From assembly GCA_007182875.1 (NCBI GenBank), contig AP019514.1, forward strand, positions 1,612,001-1,676,000: DNA of 64,000 bases, in the 5' to 3' direction. The notes under the pieces are model-generated. The model was not told where the DNA came from. It searched no databases and saw only the letters and a program-made list of their open reading frames with translations. The translations under genes and the position numbers were made by a program. Positions 22,660-32,472 of this stretch are shown piece after piece; position 1 is the first letter of the stretch, and every line of letters starts with the position of its first letter. This DNA is from Vreelandella sulfidaeris. Its GTDB lineage: Bacteria; Pseudomonadota; Gammaproteobacteria; Pseudomonadales; Halomonadaceae.

Positions 22660-23202
22660 ATGTTCGCTTTTCCACTTTGGCTCGAGCCCGTTGAGCGCTT
22701 GGTTGAGGCAGGCGGTGCCGTGTTGGTCGTGTTGGCAGTCGTGGCGGTGCTCGTGTTTGCCATGGCCATGGAGCGCTGGTGGTATTACCGGATTACCTGG
22801 CGACTGGCGCGACGACAGCTGTTACGCCGCTGGGCGGCGCGCAGCGATCATACGAGCTGGAGCGCCCGTACACTACGTCATGTATGGGCGGACGCGTTAG
22901 TGGCCAGGCTACGCAAACCGCTGCCATGGCTGAAGCTGTTGGTCGCGCTTTGCCCCTTGCTAGGCTTATTAGGCACGGTGACGGGCATGATCAGCGTATT
23001 CGATAGTCTTTCGCTCAGTGAGACTCATCAAGCACGCGCCATGGCAGACGGTGTCGCGCGGGCGACGCTGCCGACGCTAACCGGTATGGCCATTGCTGTG
23101 GTTGGGCTTTTATTTATTAGTCGTTTAGAACATGTCATTCGTCGTGAAGACCAGCGGCTGCATGATCGCTTGGCGCGGGCACTGGAGGACAATGATGCGT
23201 AG
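22660..23202 (+). CDS. exbB: ExbB-like proton channel subunit
   Basis: ExbB and ExbD form the inner-membrane proton channel that energises TonB. The 180-residue product has a first membrane segment (GGAVLVVLAVVAVLVFAMAM, residues about 18-37) and the conserved second/third segment region with LLGLLGTVTGMISVF and RATLPTLTGMAIAVVGLLF. The frame is intact. It starts 1 bp after the ttpC stop and overlaps exbD by 8 bp, indicating tight coupling within the operon. Confidence 0.92.
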   Translation: MFAFPLWLEPVERLVEAGGAVLVVLAVVAVLVFAMAMERWWYYRITWRLARRQLLRRWAARSDHTSWSARTLRHVWADALVARLRKPLPWLKLLVALCPLLGLLGTVTGMISVFDSLSLSETHQARAMADGVARATLPTLTGMAIAVVGLLFISRLEHVIRREDQRLHDRLARALEDNDA

Positions 23203-23602
23203 ACGTCGTTCCATAGAAGCGGCTGCTGAGGGCAATGAGGTCAATTTGACTCCCATGCTCGACGTAGTGTTTATCATGCTGATTTTCTTTATCGTAACCA
23301 CTAGCTTTGTCAAAGAAAGTGGCGTCGAAATCGATCGACCTGAGTCTAATGCCGCCACGCCTCGCCCAGACGCCCAGGTACTGGTGGCAGTGTCTCCTGA
23401 TGGCGCGGTGTGGGTAGATGGCAGCCCGGTGGATGTCCATCGGGTCGGACAACAGGTTGCCAATATGCTGAGTGAAGATGGTTCAGTGGTGATCCAGGCT
23501 GATCGCGAGTCCACGACAGGGCTACTGATTGAGGTGATGGATCGCCTACGTGAGGCGGGCGTTGATCAAGTGGCGGTGGCAGCGAGTCGGAGTGGGTCAT
23601 GA
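23195..23602 (+). CDS. exbD: ExbD-like proton channel subunit
   Basis: ExbD carries the membrane-embedded aspartate used in proton passage. The start at 23195 is chosen because GGAGG at 23184-23188 is 6 bases upstream; the ATG at 23192 is too close. A basic N-terminus (MRRRRS) leads to NLTPMLDVVFIMLIFFIVTT, which contains the conserved Asp. The C-terminal periplasmic domain ends IQADRESTTGLLIEVMDRLR. The product is about 135 residues with no break. Its stop overlaps the tonB start (ATGA). Confidence 0.93.
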   Translation: MRRRRSIEAAAEGNEVNLTPMLDVVFIMLIFFIVTTSFVKESGVEIDRPESNAATPRPDAQVLVAVSPDGAVWVDGSPVDVHRVGQQVANMLSEDGSVVIQADRESTTGLLIEVMDRLREAGVDQVAVAASRSGS

Positions 23603-24376
23603 TGCGTCACCTGCTGTCGTTATTGGGCGGCGTCGTGCTGGCAGTAGGCTTGTTCTGGTTGCTTGCGCAACTTGTAGCACCCTGAACGGGAGCCCGAAGA
23701 GCTGACCATGAGCATGGCGATGACAATGGTCGATGCGCCGGAGGTGGCTCCCGGAACAGGAGGCGCCTACGCCTCAGCCTGTTGAAACGGCGCCGCAACA
23801 AGCACCGCCGCCTATGCCTGCTCCTGAGCCGCCCCCGGTAGTGGAAATCACGATTAGTCTGCCCGAGGTAGAGCTTCCGGATGAGCCCGTTGAACCGGTT
23901 GAAATGGACAGTGAGCTCCCTGAGCTCACCGAAGTAGAACCTGAGCCGGAACCCGAGCCTGAGCCTGAGCCTGCTCCAGAACCCACGCCGGAGCCAGCTC
24001 CGCAAGAAGCGCCTGCTGAGCCAGCGCCCGCCGCTACAACTGCTGAGCAGAGTGAACCTGCTGAGCGCGAGGCAGCTCCAGCTGCGGAGCCCGCTCCCTC
24101 TAACGAGCCGGTGAGCGTTGGCCAAGCTACCCCGACTAGCCGGGTCAACCCAAGCTATCCGCCGCGCGCAGCGGCGGGGTATGGAAAGGCTTTGTAGAGG
24201 TCGCCTTTATGATTCGCCGTGATGGTAGTGTCGATGCCTCTTCGATACGCATTACCAATGCCCAGCCGCGCCGTGTATTTGACGATGCTGCGAGGGATGC
24301 GATTGCTCAGTGGCAGTTCGAACCCAGCGATCGGTTACGCAATGCCACCCAGCGGATCGAGTTTCAGTTGAGGTAG
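23599..24376 (+). CDS. tonB: TonB family energy-transducing protein (three frame breaks)
   Basis: TonB links the ExbBD channel to outer-membrane receptors. One N-terminal anchor segment (LLSLLGGVVLAVGLFWLLAQ) leads to a Pro/Glu-rich periplasmic spacer of about 120 residues with EPEP and PAPEPTPEP repeats. The C-terminal domain has TSRVNPSYPPRAAAGY, then GFVEVAFMIRRDGSVD and AQWQFEP. Breaks are an extra C near 23682, an extra C near 23752 and a missing A near 24186. Repaired length is about 258 residues. The start ATG overlaps the exbD stop. Confidence 0.9.
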
Positions 24377-24380
24377 CCGT

Positions 24381-25432
24381 ATGAAGCGTTCTTTAATGTG
24401 TTTGTTACTCAGTATCTGGTCGTTTTCGGCGTCAGCCAGCCCAGCACTGCAAGGCGACGTGATTGCCGACCTCAACGCACTGCAGAGCCAGTTACAAGAG
24501 GGCGCGCTGGCTCAAGTTATTGAACGGGCCACCGCCCAGGCTGAGCGGTTGGCATCCGGCAACCAATCGGATCAATGGGCGAGTGCGCTCTATCAACAGC
24601 TGGCGGCAGGCGCCAGGATCAGCCTGCGGCAGCAGCAGATCGGCTGGCGATTGCGCGTGGTTTAAATGGTGTTGATGACGACCAGGCAGCCCGTTGGCTA
24701 CGGGAAGAGGCTTCGCTGCGCCGCGCGGCTGATCAGCGTGACCAAGCCATTGAGCTCCTCACTGAGTGGTTAACCAGTCAGCAAGATATTGATACTACCT
24801 GGCAACTAACCCGCCTGCTGGCGCAACAAGAGCGCTGGGAGGAAGCCGCCGAATGGCTTGAACAGGCGCTTAGCCAGACACCAGAACCAAGCGACGCGCA
24901 ACAGGCGTTAACGCTGGCGATTTACCGCAATGCTGGGCAAAGCGAACAGGCATTGAGCTGGCTGCTGGATGGTTTAAATGCGCAAAGCAGTGCCGCCGAT
25001 TGGCGCCAAGCCGCCGGGCTTGCCCAGCAGGCAGGTCAGTCGGGCGTGGCTGCCGGCTTGTGGGAAACAGCGTGGCAATTAGGCAAATTATCCGAGCAGG
25101 AAGATTTCTGGTTGTTGATTCAACTTCATTTGGCAGGCGGAACGCCCGCACGGGCGGCAGAGCATCTAGAGCAGGCATTGAGTGAAGGTGATATTGTCCG
25201 CGATGAGACCAACCTGCGTTTGCTTGCCAGCGCTTGGCGGCAGGCTAAGGATGTTGAGAAGGCCTTAAGTGCTTGGCAAGCCTTAGCGTTGCACGCAGGC
25301 AGCCGCCGACTGGCGAGCTTATGGCCAGCTTGCGTACGCCTGGGGTGACGAAGGGCAGGCGAAACAAGCTTTGCTCGCGCCTCGGCGCTGGGAGACGATG
25401 AGGCGGAGCAGTGGTTAGCCCACTTTGACTAA
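24381..25432 (+). CDS. TPR-repeat periplasmic protein of the TonB2-type operon (three frame breaks)
   Basis: A signal peptide (MKRSLMCLLLSIWSFSASAS) is followed by repeated helical pairs of TPR type, for example WEEAAEWLEQALSQTPEP and ARAAEHLEQALSEGD. The Vibrio TonB2 operon also ends with a TPR gene, where it contributes to TonB2 function, so a similar role is inferred. Breaks: a missing base near 24613, an extra C near 25302 and a missing G near 25381. The repaired protein is about 350 residues and ends EQWLAHFD. It starts 4 bp after tonB. Confidence 0.8.
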
Positions 25433-25458
25433 GCGTTAAGCATCTCTGGTGCTGCAGA

Positions 25459-26283
25459 CTAAGATTTAAGCGTTAGCGCAAAGTCGCTCCAGGTGGGCGC
25501 ATGATCAGAAGGTCGTTCCATGCCGCGCAGTTCGTAATCGATGCCAGCACCGCTGATGTGTTTGGCAAGTGCCTGGGTGACTAAAATATAGTCAATGCGT
25601 AGGCCGCGCTTGGGCTTTTGATTAAACCCTTTGGAGCGGTAATCAAACCAGCTAAAACGATCATTGTCGTGCGGATAGCAGAGTCGGTAGCTATCGGTTA
25701 GCCCCACGCTTTAATCCCATTGAGCCATTCCCGCTCGATGGGTTGAAAGCTAGTTTTGCCCTCGCGCAGCCAGCGCTTGCGGTTGGCTTCGCCGATGCCA
25801 ATGTCCTGATCTTCCGGCGAGATATTAAAATCACCCATGACGGCTAGTCTCTCATCAGGGCGGTGCTGTTCGTTAAGCAGTCGCGCTAGCTGGCCGTAAA
25901 AGCGCTCTTTATTGGGAAATTTAGTGGGGTGGGTAACGTTTTCCCCTTGCGGAAAATAGCCATTCAAACGGTAACGGCTTCGCCATCTTCCGCCAGTAGG
26001 CGTACGCCAATCATGCGGCGTTGAGCATCTTCTTCATCGTCGGCGAAGCCATAAAACACTTCTTGAGGAGCCTGACGGCAAAGTAAAGCAACGCCATAAT
26101 GGCCTTTTGTCCGTGATAAAAAACGTGATAACCCATGGCTTCAACATCGGCAATGGGAAACTCGCTATCCTGCACCTTGGTTTCCTGCAAGCCAATCACG
26201 TCAGGTTGCTGGGTATCGATCAACGCCTGTAGCTGGTGAAGGCGGGCTCGGATGCCATTGATATTGAAAGAAACCAAACGCAT
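25459..26283 (-). CDS. xthA: Exodeoxyribonuclease III (several frame breaks)
   Basis: XthA is the major apurinic endonuclease and 3'-5' exonuclease of base excision repair. Visible active-site blocks are [14 protein letters not shown] (Asn), [14 protein letters not shown] (catalytic Glu), [13 protein letters not shown] (Asp and Asn), [13 protein letters not shown] and the final [13 protein letters not shown] (His). Breaks near 26100, 25970 and 25705 split it into three pieces; reading across them restores an approximately 270-residue protein. Its ATG overlaps the stop of the upstream small gene in TAATG, so the pair is probably translationally coupled. Confidence 0.9.
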
Positions 26284-26539
26284 TACGAGTCGTCCCCCTT
26301 AGGTTTGCTAGCATCGCTGCTCGATTTGTCAGGGTGTATAGCAATATCCTGTCCGCTCTGCTGGCGAGCGAGTTTTCTCACCGCCTGAAGCTTGCGCTGC
26401 TGTTGTTTTTTGGCCACAAAGCGGCGTGAAGGGGCAACTTGGTCAGGATTGTCGTGACGCCATTTTTGTAATCCTTGCGCCGACCGGTACGTATAGTCAC
26501 CTTGTCGGCCAGTGAACGGGTTTTTTTCTTACGCGTCAT
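26283..26539 (-). CDS. Small basic protein coupled to xthA, unknown function (one-base deletion)
   Basis: An ATG at 26539 sits 6 bases after a clear AAGGAG site and opens [20 protein letters not shown]. One A is missing in the A run near 26467; restoring it continues [18 protein letters not shown] and [18 protein letters not shown] to a stop that overlaps the xthA ATG as TAATG. The product is about 85 residues, very rich in Lys and Arg and with a charged tail. I do not recognise the family. A nucleic-acid contact is suggested only by charge. The ribosome-binding site and overlap are the main evidence that it is real. Confidence 0.6.
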
Positions 26540-26683
26540 GTCGCGCTCCTTACGTCGATTTAACGGCTATTCTAACAGGCCTTGGGACTCCTTCGACAGC
26601 AGGACGCGCTCTTATCGCCAAGCCCTGTTACAATGCGCACGTCAAGAAGCCAACTTCCACAGCAATGGACAGATAGACAGCCT

Positions 26684-27956
26684 ATGAGCGAGTCGGAACA
26701 GACCACAGCCCCGGCCCAGAACCGCAAGCCAAAACGCCGCCGTCGTAAACCGCGTCGTCGCCAGTCGAACTGGGATCTTCGTCAGTTTCAGGTGCCCGCC
26801 GTGGCCGGCAAGTGGCGCTTTCATGACTTTGATCTGCCGCTGCCCTTAATGCGAGCTATTCATGCCCAAGGGTTTGAGTACTGCACGCCTATTCAAGCCG
26901 AGGCCTTGCGCCAAACGCTGTTAGGTGGCGACATTGTCGGCAAAGCGCAAACGGGAACCGGTAAAACCGCAGCCTTTTGATTTCCGTGATGGCCTACTTC
27001 CTGGAGGAGCCAACACCTAACGGTCAAAAACCGGGTGCGCCGCGCGCCTTGATCATTGCGCCCACCCGTGAGCTGGCGCTGCAGATCGAAAAAGATGCTA
27101 AAGCACTAGCACGCTTTACCCAGCTTAATGTGGCAAGCGTAGTCGGCGGTATGGACTACCAGAAGCAGCGTGAAAGCCTGGGTAGCAAGATCGATATCCT
27201 GGTGGCAACACCTGGGCGCCTGTTGGATTTCCATCAGAAGCGCGATATCGACCTCAATGAAGTCGAAGTATTGGTGTTAGATGAAGCCGACCGCATGTTG
27301 TCGATGGGCTTTATCCCCGATGTGAAACGGATCATTCGCTACACGCCGAAGAAAGAGGAGCGTCAAACCTTCCTTTCTCGGCCACCTTTACTGACGATAT
27401 CTTGAATCTTGCCAGTCAGTGGACGCAGGATCCTGCCCACGTTGAGATCGAAGTGACCGTCGAGAATCAGGCCGATATCGATCAGCGTGTCTACATGGTG
27501 TCCGATGACGATAAACAGCGCTTGTTGGTTAATTTACTCCAGCAAGAGAGCTTTGAGCGCGTGATGGTATTCGGTAACCGCCGTGATTTGGTGCGCAAGC
27601 TAGACGACGTGCTCAAGAAAGCCGGTGTTAGTGTGGCGATGCTGTCGGGCGATGTGCCTCAGAACCAGCGCATCAAGACACTCGAAAGCTTCCGCGAAGG
27701 CGAAATCCAGGTATTGGTCGCCACAGATGTTGCTGGCCGTGGTATTCATATTGAAGACGTCAGCCACGTCATCAACTACACCCTGCCCGAAGACCCTGAA
27801 GACTACGTGCACCGTATTGGCCGTACCGGTCGTGCCGGGGCCAAAGGCGTTTCGATTAGCTTCGTTGGCGAAGAAGATGCCTTCTCGCTGCCGGAAATCG
27901 AGCGCTATATCAACGACAAGCTACCCTGCGTGCATCCGCCGGAAGGTATGCTCTAA
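26684..27956 (+). CDS. rhlB: ATP-dependent RNA helicase RhlB (two frame breaks)
   Basis: RhlB is the DEAD-box RNA helicase of the RNA degradosome. A basic N-terminus ([15 protein letters not shown]) precedes the Q-motif [12 protein letters not shown], motif [12 protein letters not shown], motif Ia [10 protein letters not shown], motif [11 protein letters not shown], motif [11 protein letters not shown], and motif [12 protein letters not shown]. One T is missing near 26978 and one near 27378, both in T runs. Repaired length is about 424 residues. The start at 26684 matches the family N-terminus; an in-frame extension upstream is ignored. dinG follows after 5 bp. Confidence 0.92.
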
Positions 27957-27961
27957 GCCGC

Positions 27962-30086
27962 ATGCTTGATACAACCCTCAAAAGCGAGATTCAAGACGCT
28001 TACCGTCGCGTGGTGGAAAACCTTGAACTAACGCCACGCTATGGCCAGCGTATGATGATCGCTGAAATTGCACGTACGCTGGGAAATATCGAGAGCGACA
28101 GTGAGGGTAAGCGCACAAGTGATACCCACGTCTGTGTGCTTGAAGCTGGCACCGGTACGGGTAAAACGCTGGCTTATTTGATCGCCGCTTTGCCGATCGC
28201 TAAAGCGCGAGGCAAGCGGCTGATCATCTCCACGGCCACGGTCGCACTTCAAGAGCAGGTGCTTAACCAGGACTTACCTTCACTCGCCAGCCACAGCGGT
28301 ATCGCCTTTCGCTACGCACTAGCCAAAGGGCGCGGTCGCTATGTGTGCGTCGCGCGACTGGATCAGGCGCTCGAAGGGACTGAACCCAACCCAACGCTGT
28401 CGCTGTTTGAGCAGTCGCTGCAAACGCAAAGTAGCGACTTCACTGTGATTGCCAGCGATATGGCGCAGGCTTACGGGCAGGGCGAGTGGGAAGGGGACCG
28501 CGATAACTGGCCGGAAGCGATTGAGGATGCCCACTGGCGGCGGCTAACGGTGGATCATCGCCAGTGCACGGGCAGGCGCTGCGGGCACTTTGGTGCCTGC
28601 GCGTTTTCGCTCCCGTCGTGAGCTTGAGAATGCTGACGTTATCGTCGCCAACCACGACCTAGTGCTGGCTGACTTGGCCTTGGGCGGCGGCGCTATTCTC
28701 CCCGATCCGGCGGACTGCATCTTTGTGTTTGATGAAGGCCATCACTTGCCTGAAAAAGCGCTCTCCCACTTTGCCCACCGCTTTGCGGTACACGGCTATT
28801 TGCGCTGGCTGAAAACGCTAAAAGCAGTTTGACCGATCTTCATCAAGCGTTAGCAATTCAACCAACTGTGTCCCGCCTATTAGTGAGTTTGCCGGAGCTG
28901 ATACATAACCTGGAACCCGCGCTAGGCGATGTGTTCAGCATGGGGCATCAACTGGCGGACAGGCCCAACGGCCTAGCCGATGAAGAGACTACTCACCAAT
29001 CGCGGTTTGAAAATGGTCAGGTACCCGACGCTTTACGTGAGCAGGCACAGCAGTTGCTGGTGATGTTTGCGTCGCTTTCACGCTGTTTGGAAAGTATCAG
29101 CGATATTCTGCGCGAAAGCCTCGACCCTGATAAGCAGACCGGCCTTGATCGTGAGCAGGCGGAAGCTTGGCTGCCGCTGGTGGCGCTGCTCCATGGGCGT
29201 GCCTTAGAAGCGCACGCGCTTTGGCAGGCGTTTAGCGAACAGGATATGGCTAACGAAGCGCCCAGCGCCCGTTGGATCACCCTAAGCCGTGTAGCGGGCG
29301 AGCCGGAAGTTGAGTTTTCGGCTAGTCCCGTTTCAGCTGCGCATACGCTAGCTAAACATTTATGGGGCGCTGCCACGGTGCGGTGGTCACCTCGGCGACC
29401 TTAACGGCCTTGGGGCGCTTTGAACGTCTTCAGGAGCGTGCAGGCTTAGCCAACCGTTATCGCTACCAGGCATTACCCAGCCCGTTTGATTATGCTAATG
29501 CAGTGCTGCGAGTACCTAAGGAAGCCACCGATCCTGGTGACCGCGACGCTCATGAAAGGGCTATTGTTGCTTTCGTATCGCAGTTAGCTGACAAAGAGGC
29601 AGCGTTGGTGCTGTTTTCTTCTCGCGCCCAGCTTCGAGCGGTGGACAAGGCGCTGCCGGTCGAGATTAAAGCTCGCGTATTGGCTCAGGACGCTCTTCCT
29701 AAGCGTGAGTTGATCGAGCGTCATCGTTCGGCAGTCGATAAAGGCGAGGGAGTATTATCTTTGGCTTGGCGAGCTTCGCCGAGGGGATCGATCTCCCCGG
29801 CGACTATTTGACGCATGTGGTGATTACGCGCCTGCCTTTTGCGGTGCCGGACGATCCGATAGGGGCGACGTTAGCGGAGTGGATAGAGAGCCAAGGTGGC
29901 AATGCGTTTATGCGCATCAGCGTACCCGATGCGTCTATTAAGCTGGTGCAGGCCTGTGGGCGCTTGATTCGCAAGGAGAGCGACCGAGGAACTATCACAT
30001 TGCTGGATAAGCGGGTCATTACCCGTCGCTATGGGCAAGCCTTGCTGGATGCGTTGCCGCCATTTCGACGTGAAATTAGCCGTTAG
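27962..30086 (+). CDS. dinG: ATP-dependent DNA helicase DinG (four frame breaks)
   Basis: DinG is an XPD-like iron-sulfur DNA helicase that unwinds R-loops, D-loops and forked DNA. Walker A is LEAGTGTGKTLAYL, the Fe-S cysteines appear in GRYVCVARL, CTGRRCGHFGAC and nearby, and the DEAH box is VFDEGHHLPE. Motif VI-like SIKLVQACGRLIRKESDRG is near the end. Breaks lie near 28608 (extra T), 28822 (missing A), 29370 (missing C) and 29760 (missing base). The repaired length is about 708 residues. It is convergent with the DAHP synthase gene. Confidence 0.9.
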
Positions 30087-30095
30087 AAGGTCATT

Positions 30096-30118
30096 AAAAA
30101 CCCCGCCATAGCGGGGTT
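30096..30118 (-). terminator. Rho-independent terminator for the DAHP synthase gene
   Basis: Read on the minus strand, an 8 bp stem (AACCCCGC with GCGGGGTT, 4-base loop) is followed by a T run. It lies between the convergent dinG and DAHP synthase genes. Confidence 0.75.
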
Positions 30119-30121
30119 CAG

Positions 30122-31192
30122 GACCACGGAGATACGTTTGGCTAGCGTGTCGGCCAGTTTAGTGTTCATACGGTTGAATGTTTCCACCGTAGTATCCCAG
30201 TCAATGCAGGCATCGGTAATGGAGACGCCATACTGCAGTTGGCTGAGATCCTGGGGTAGCTTTGATTACCCCAGCCAATATTGGATTCGACCATTAGGCC
30301 AATAATGGACGTATTGCCTTCCAGAATCTGGTTGGTGACGTTTTCCAGCACCAGCGGCTGCAGTGCAGCATCTTTGTTGGAGTTGGCATGGGAGCAGTCA
30401 ATCATGATGTTGGGTGATAACTTGGCTTTCTCAAGCTCTCTCTGCCAGGGCAACGCTGACGCTGTCGTAGTTGGGCTTACCATTGCCACCACGCAGCACA
30501 ACATGGCCGTAGGCATTGCCACGGGTACGGATGATCGCCACTTGGCCTGCCTGGTTAATGCCCAGGAAATTGTGAGGGCTAGCGACGGACTGAAGGGCGT
30601 TGATGGCCACGTCCAGGCTGCCATCGGTGCCATTTTGAAACCGACCGGACAGGAGAGGCCAGAAGCCATTTCGCGGTGTGTCTGCGACTCGGTAGTACGA
30701 GCACCAATCGCTGACCAGCTAATGCAGTCTTGCATATACTGGGGCGAGATGGGGTCGAGTGCTTCGGTGGCGAGCGGTAAGCCCATTTCAGCGAGATCGA
30801 CCAACAGTTTTCGTGCGATATGCAAGCCTTCATCGATCTCAAAGGAGTCGTTGAGGTGGGGGTCGTTGATTAAGCCTTTCCAGCCGACCGTTGTGCGCGG
30901 TTTTCAAAATAAACGCGCATCACAATATACAGGCTGTCGCTGACTTGGTCAGCCAGCGCGCGGAGGCGGCGGGCATAATCAAGTGCAGCTTCCACGTCGT
31001 GAATTGAGCAGGGCCGACGACCACGAGCAGTCGCGGATCGTTGCCATCTAGAATATTCTGAATGGTTTGGCGTCCTTCGATAACCGTGCGCTCTGCCGCA
31101 TCAGTCAACGGTACTGCGTTTTTGAGCGCTTCTGGCGTGGTAAGAACGTCTTGAGCGAGGACGTTAAGGTTATTAACCTGCTGTTCTGACAT
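30122..31192 (-). CDS. aroG: 3-deoxy-7-phosphoheptulonate synthase, class I (at least five frame breaks)
   Basis: DAHP synthase condenses phosphoenolpyruvate and erythrose 4-phosphate, the first step of the shikimate pathway. The start at 31192 gives [20 protein letters not shown]. Landmarks include LLVVVGPCSIHD (after repair), [38 protein letters not shown] and [12 protein letters not shown], which holds metal and substrate ligands. Breaks near 31000, 30905, 30640, 30440 and 30262 fragment it. The exact 3' end is uncertain; the normal ending [11 protein letters not shown] is visible near 30200. The isozyme type (Tyr-, Phe- or Trp-sensitive) cannot be set, so the symbol is nominal. Confidence 0.85.
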
Positions 31193-31583
31193 CTTGCTAC
31201 CTGTGCTTGCATAATGGCTGAAAAAGAGAGGGGGGCGATAAAAGTGGCATCTACTATCGCTTGCCGTGGAGGTAAAAATCAATTGCTGTGGAACTATAGC
31301 GAGATTAAAAGTGTCAGCCGCAGGATTTTTGAGATAGGGGTATGCAGCGCTTGATGCGCCGCTCAGAACGCGTAACACTGCTATTAATGTCGTTATAATC
31401 GTCGTAAAACATAGCCTAGTCATAATAGGTGGCAACATTCTCGGGCGACGTATTTGCCCTTTATTTCACTCGATTATTAATCAATGCCCAAGGGACGCTA
31501 TGCTGCTTGCTGTGAACGCCCACGTGTTAGGGCTAATAGGAATGGAGCTCGGCGCGCGCCGTACGAGCTGGAGGGGCGTGTGA
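31193..31583. promoter_or_regulatory. Divergent aroG/rpoE region with a sigma-E-like promoter
   Basis: No gene is seen in this 391 bp gap. On the + strand GGAACTA at 31290-31296 is followed, after 17 bases, by TCAGC at 31314-31318. This resembles the sigma-E (GGAACTT...TCAAA) promoter pattern and would allow rpoE to activate itself, as in other gammaproteobacteria. The call rests on motif match alone. Confidence 0.4.
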
Positions 31584-32182
31584 ATGGGCACTCGGGAAAC
31601 AGATCAACAACTTGTGGAACGTGCTCAAAAGGCGATACGCGCGCTTTCGATTTGCTGGTAAAAAGTACCAGCACAAAATTATCGGTCTAATCGGTCGTTA
31701 CGTTCATGATCATTCAGAAGTTCAGGATGTAGCCCAGGAGGCTTTTATTAAGGCGTATCGCGCCTTAGGCAAGTTCTCGTGCAGAAAGTGCCTTTTATAC
31801 CTGGATGTACCGTATTGCCATCAATACCGCGAAAAATTATCTGGTCTCGCGAGGACGACGCCCACCGGGAAGCGATTTGGATATCGTCGATGCTGAAATT
31901 ATCGACCAAAGCGGACGGCTAGCAGATTCAGAGTCACCGGAAGCGGCAATTGCCAGGGATCAGCTAGAGGCAGCGGTTTATCAGGCGATCGAAAATTTGC
32001 CTGATGACCTACGTACGGCGATAACGCTTCGTGAGCTGGATGGGCTGGCTTATGAAGATATCGCGCAGGTGATGCAGTGTCCGGTGGGAACCGTTCGCTC
32101 TCGTATTTTTCGTGCCCGTGAGGCGGTTGATGAACATATTCGACCGTTAGTATCAACGGCACGGAACAGTCGTGATGAATAA
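31584..32182 (+). CDS. rpoE: RNA polymerase sigma factor RpoE/AlgU (three frame breaks)
   Basis: RpoE (AlgU) is the extracytoplasmic-function sigma factor that drives the envelope-stress regulon. MGTRETDQQLVERAQKGD starts region 2; VQDVAQEAFIKAYRALGKF is the core-binding helix and FYTWMYRIAINTAKNYL the promoter-melting part. Region 4 shows LPDDLRTAITLRELDGLAY and GTVRSRIFRAREAV, the DNA-binding helix pair. One A is missing near 31631 and one near 31663, and one C is extra near 31776. The repaired product is about 199 residues. The downstream rseA-rseB-rseC-mucD genes confirm the identity. Confidence 0.95.
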
Positions 32183-32472
32183 CGGTCAGTAGTTGCAGTG
32201 TTGAATGACGTTCGTAAATGACCATCACAAGGAATGAAGATTTTACTTTTTGTGAACTGTCTGGCTTGTAAGGCGTCATACAACTTGATTATCTTGATGC
32301 GCATGTTTGATCTATGTGTGAAGCGTCATGAGCTTAGCGTTGTTGCCTAATTGGTTTTAAAACGCATTAGTTTGCAGCGGAGTCTTGGCCTTGGAAGTCG
32401 TCGGTGTGAAGGTGTCTATTAAGATTATTCATCACGCCAGTACTTCTTTTAAACAGTGTGAGGGTGTGAAGT
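32183..32472 (+). promoter_or_regulatory. Long rpoE-rseA gap with an internal sigma-E-like promoter
   Basis: This 290 bp gap holds no gene that I can support. GAACTG at 32254-32259 and TCATAC at 32276-32281 are 16 bases apart, the spacing of sigma-E promoters. If active it would let sigma-E raise rseA separately from rpoE. Motif evidence only. Confidence 0.35.

Noticed and set aside
23930..24090. Pro/Glu repeat region as a DNA repeat element
   Set aside because: It is the extended spacer of TonB, which is naturally rich in Pro-Glu and Pro-Ala repeats.
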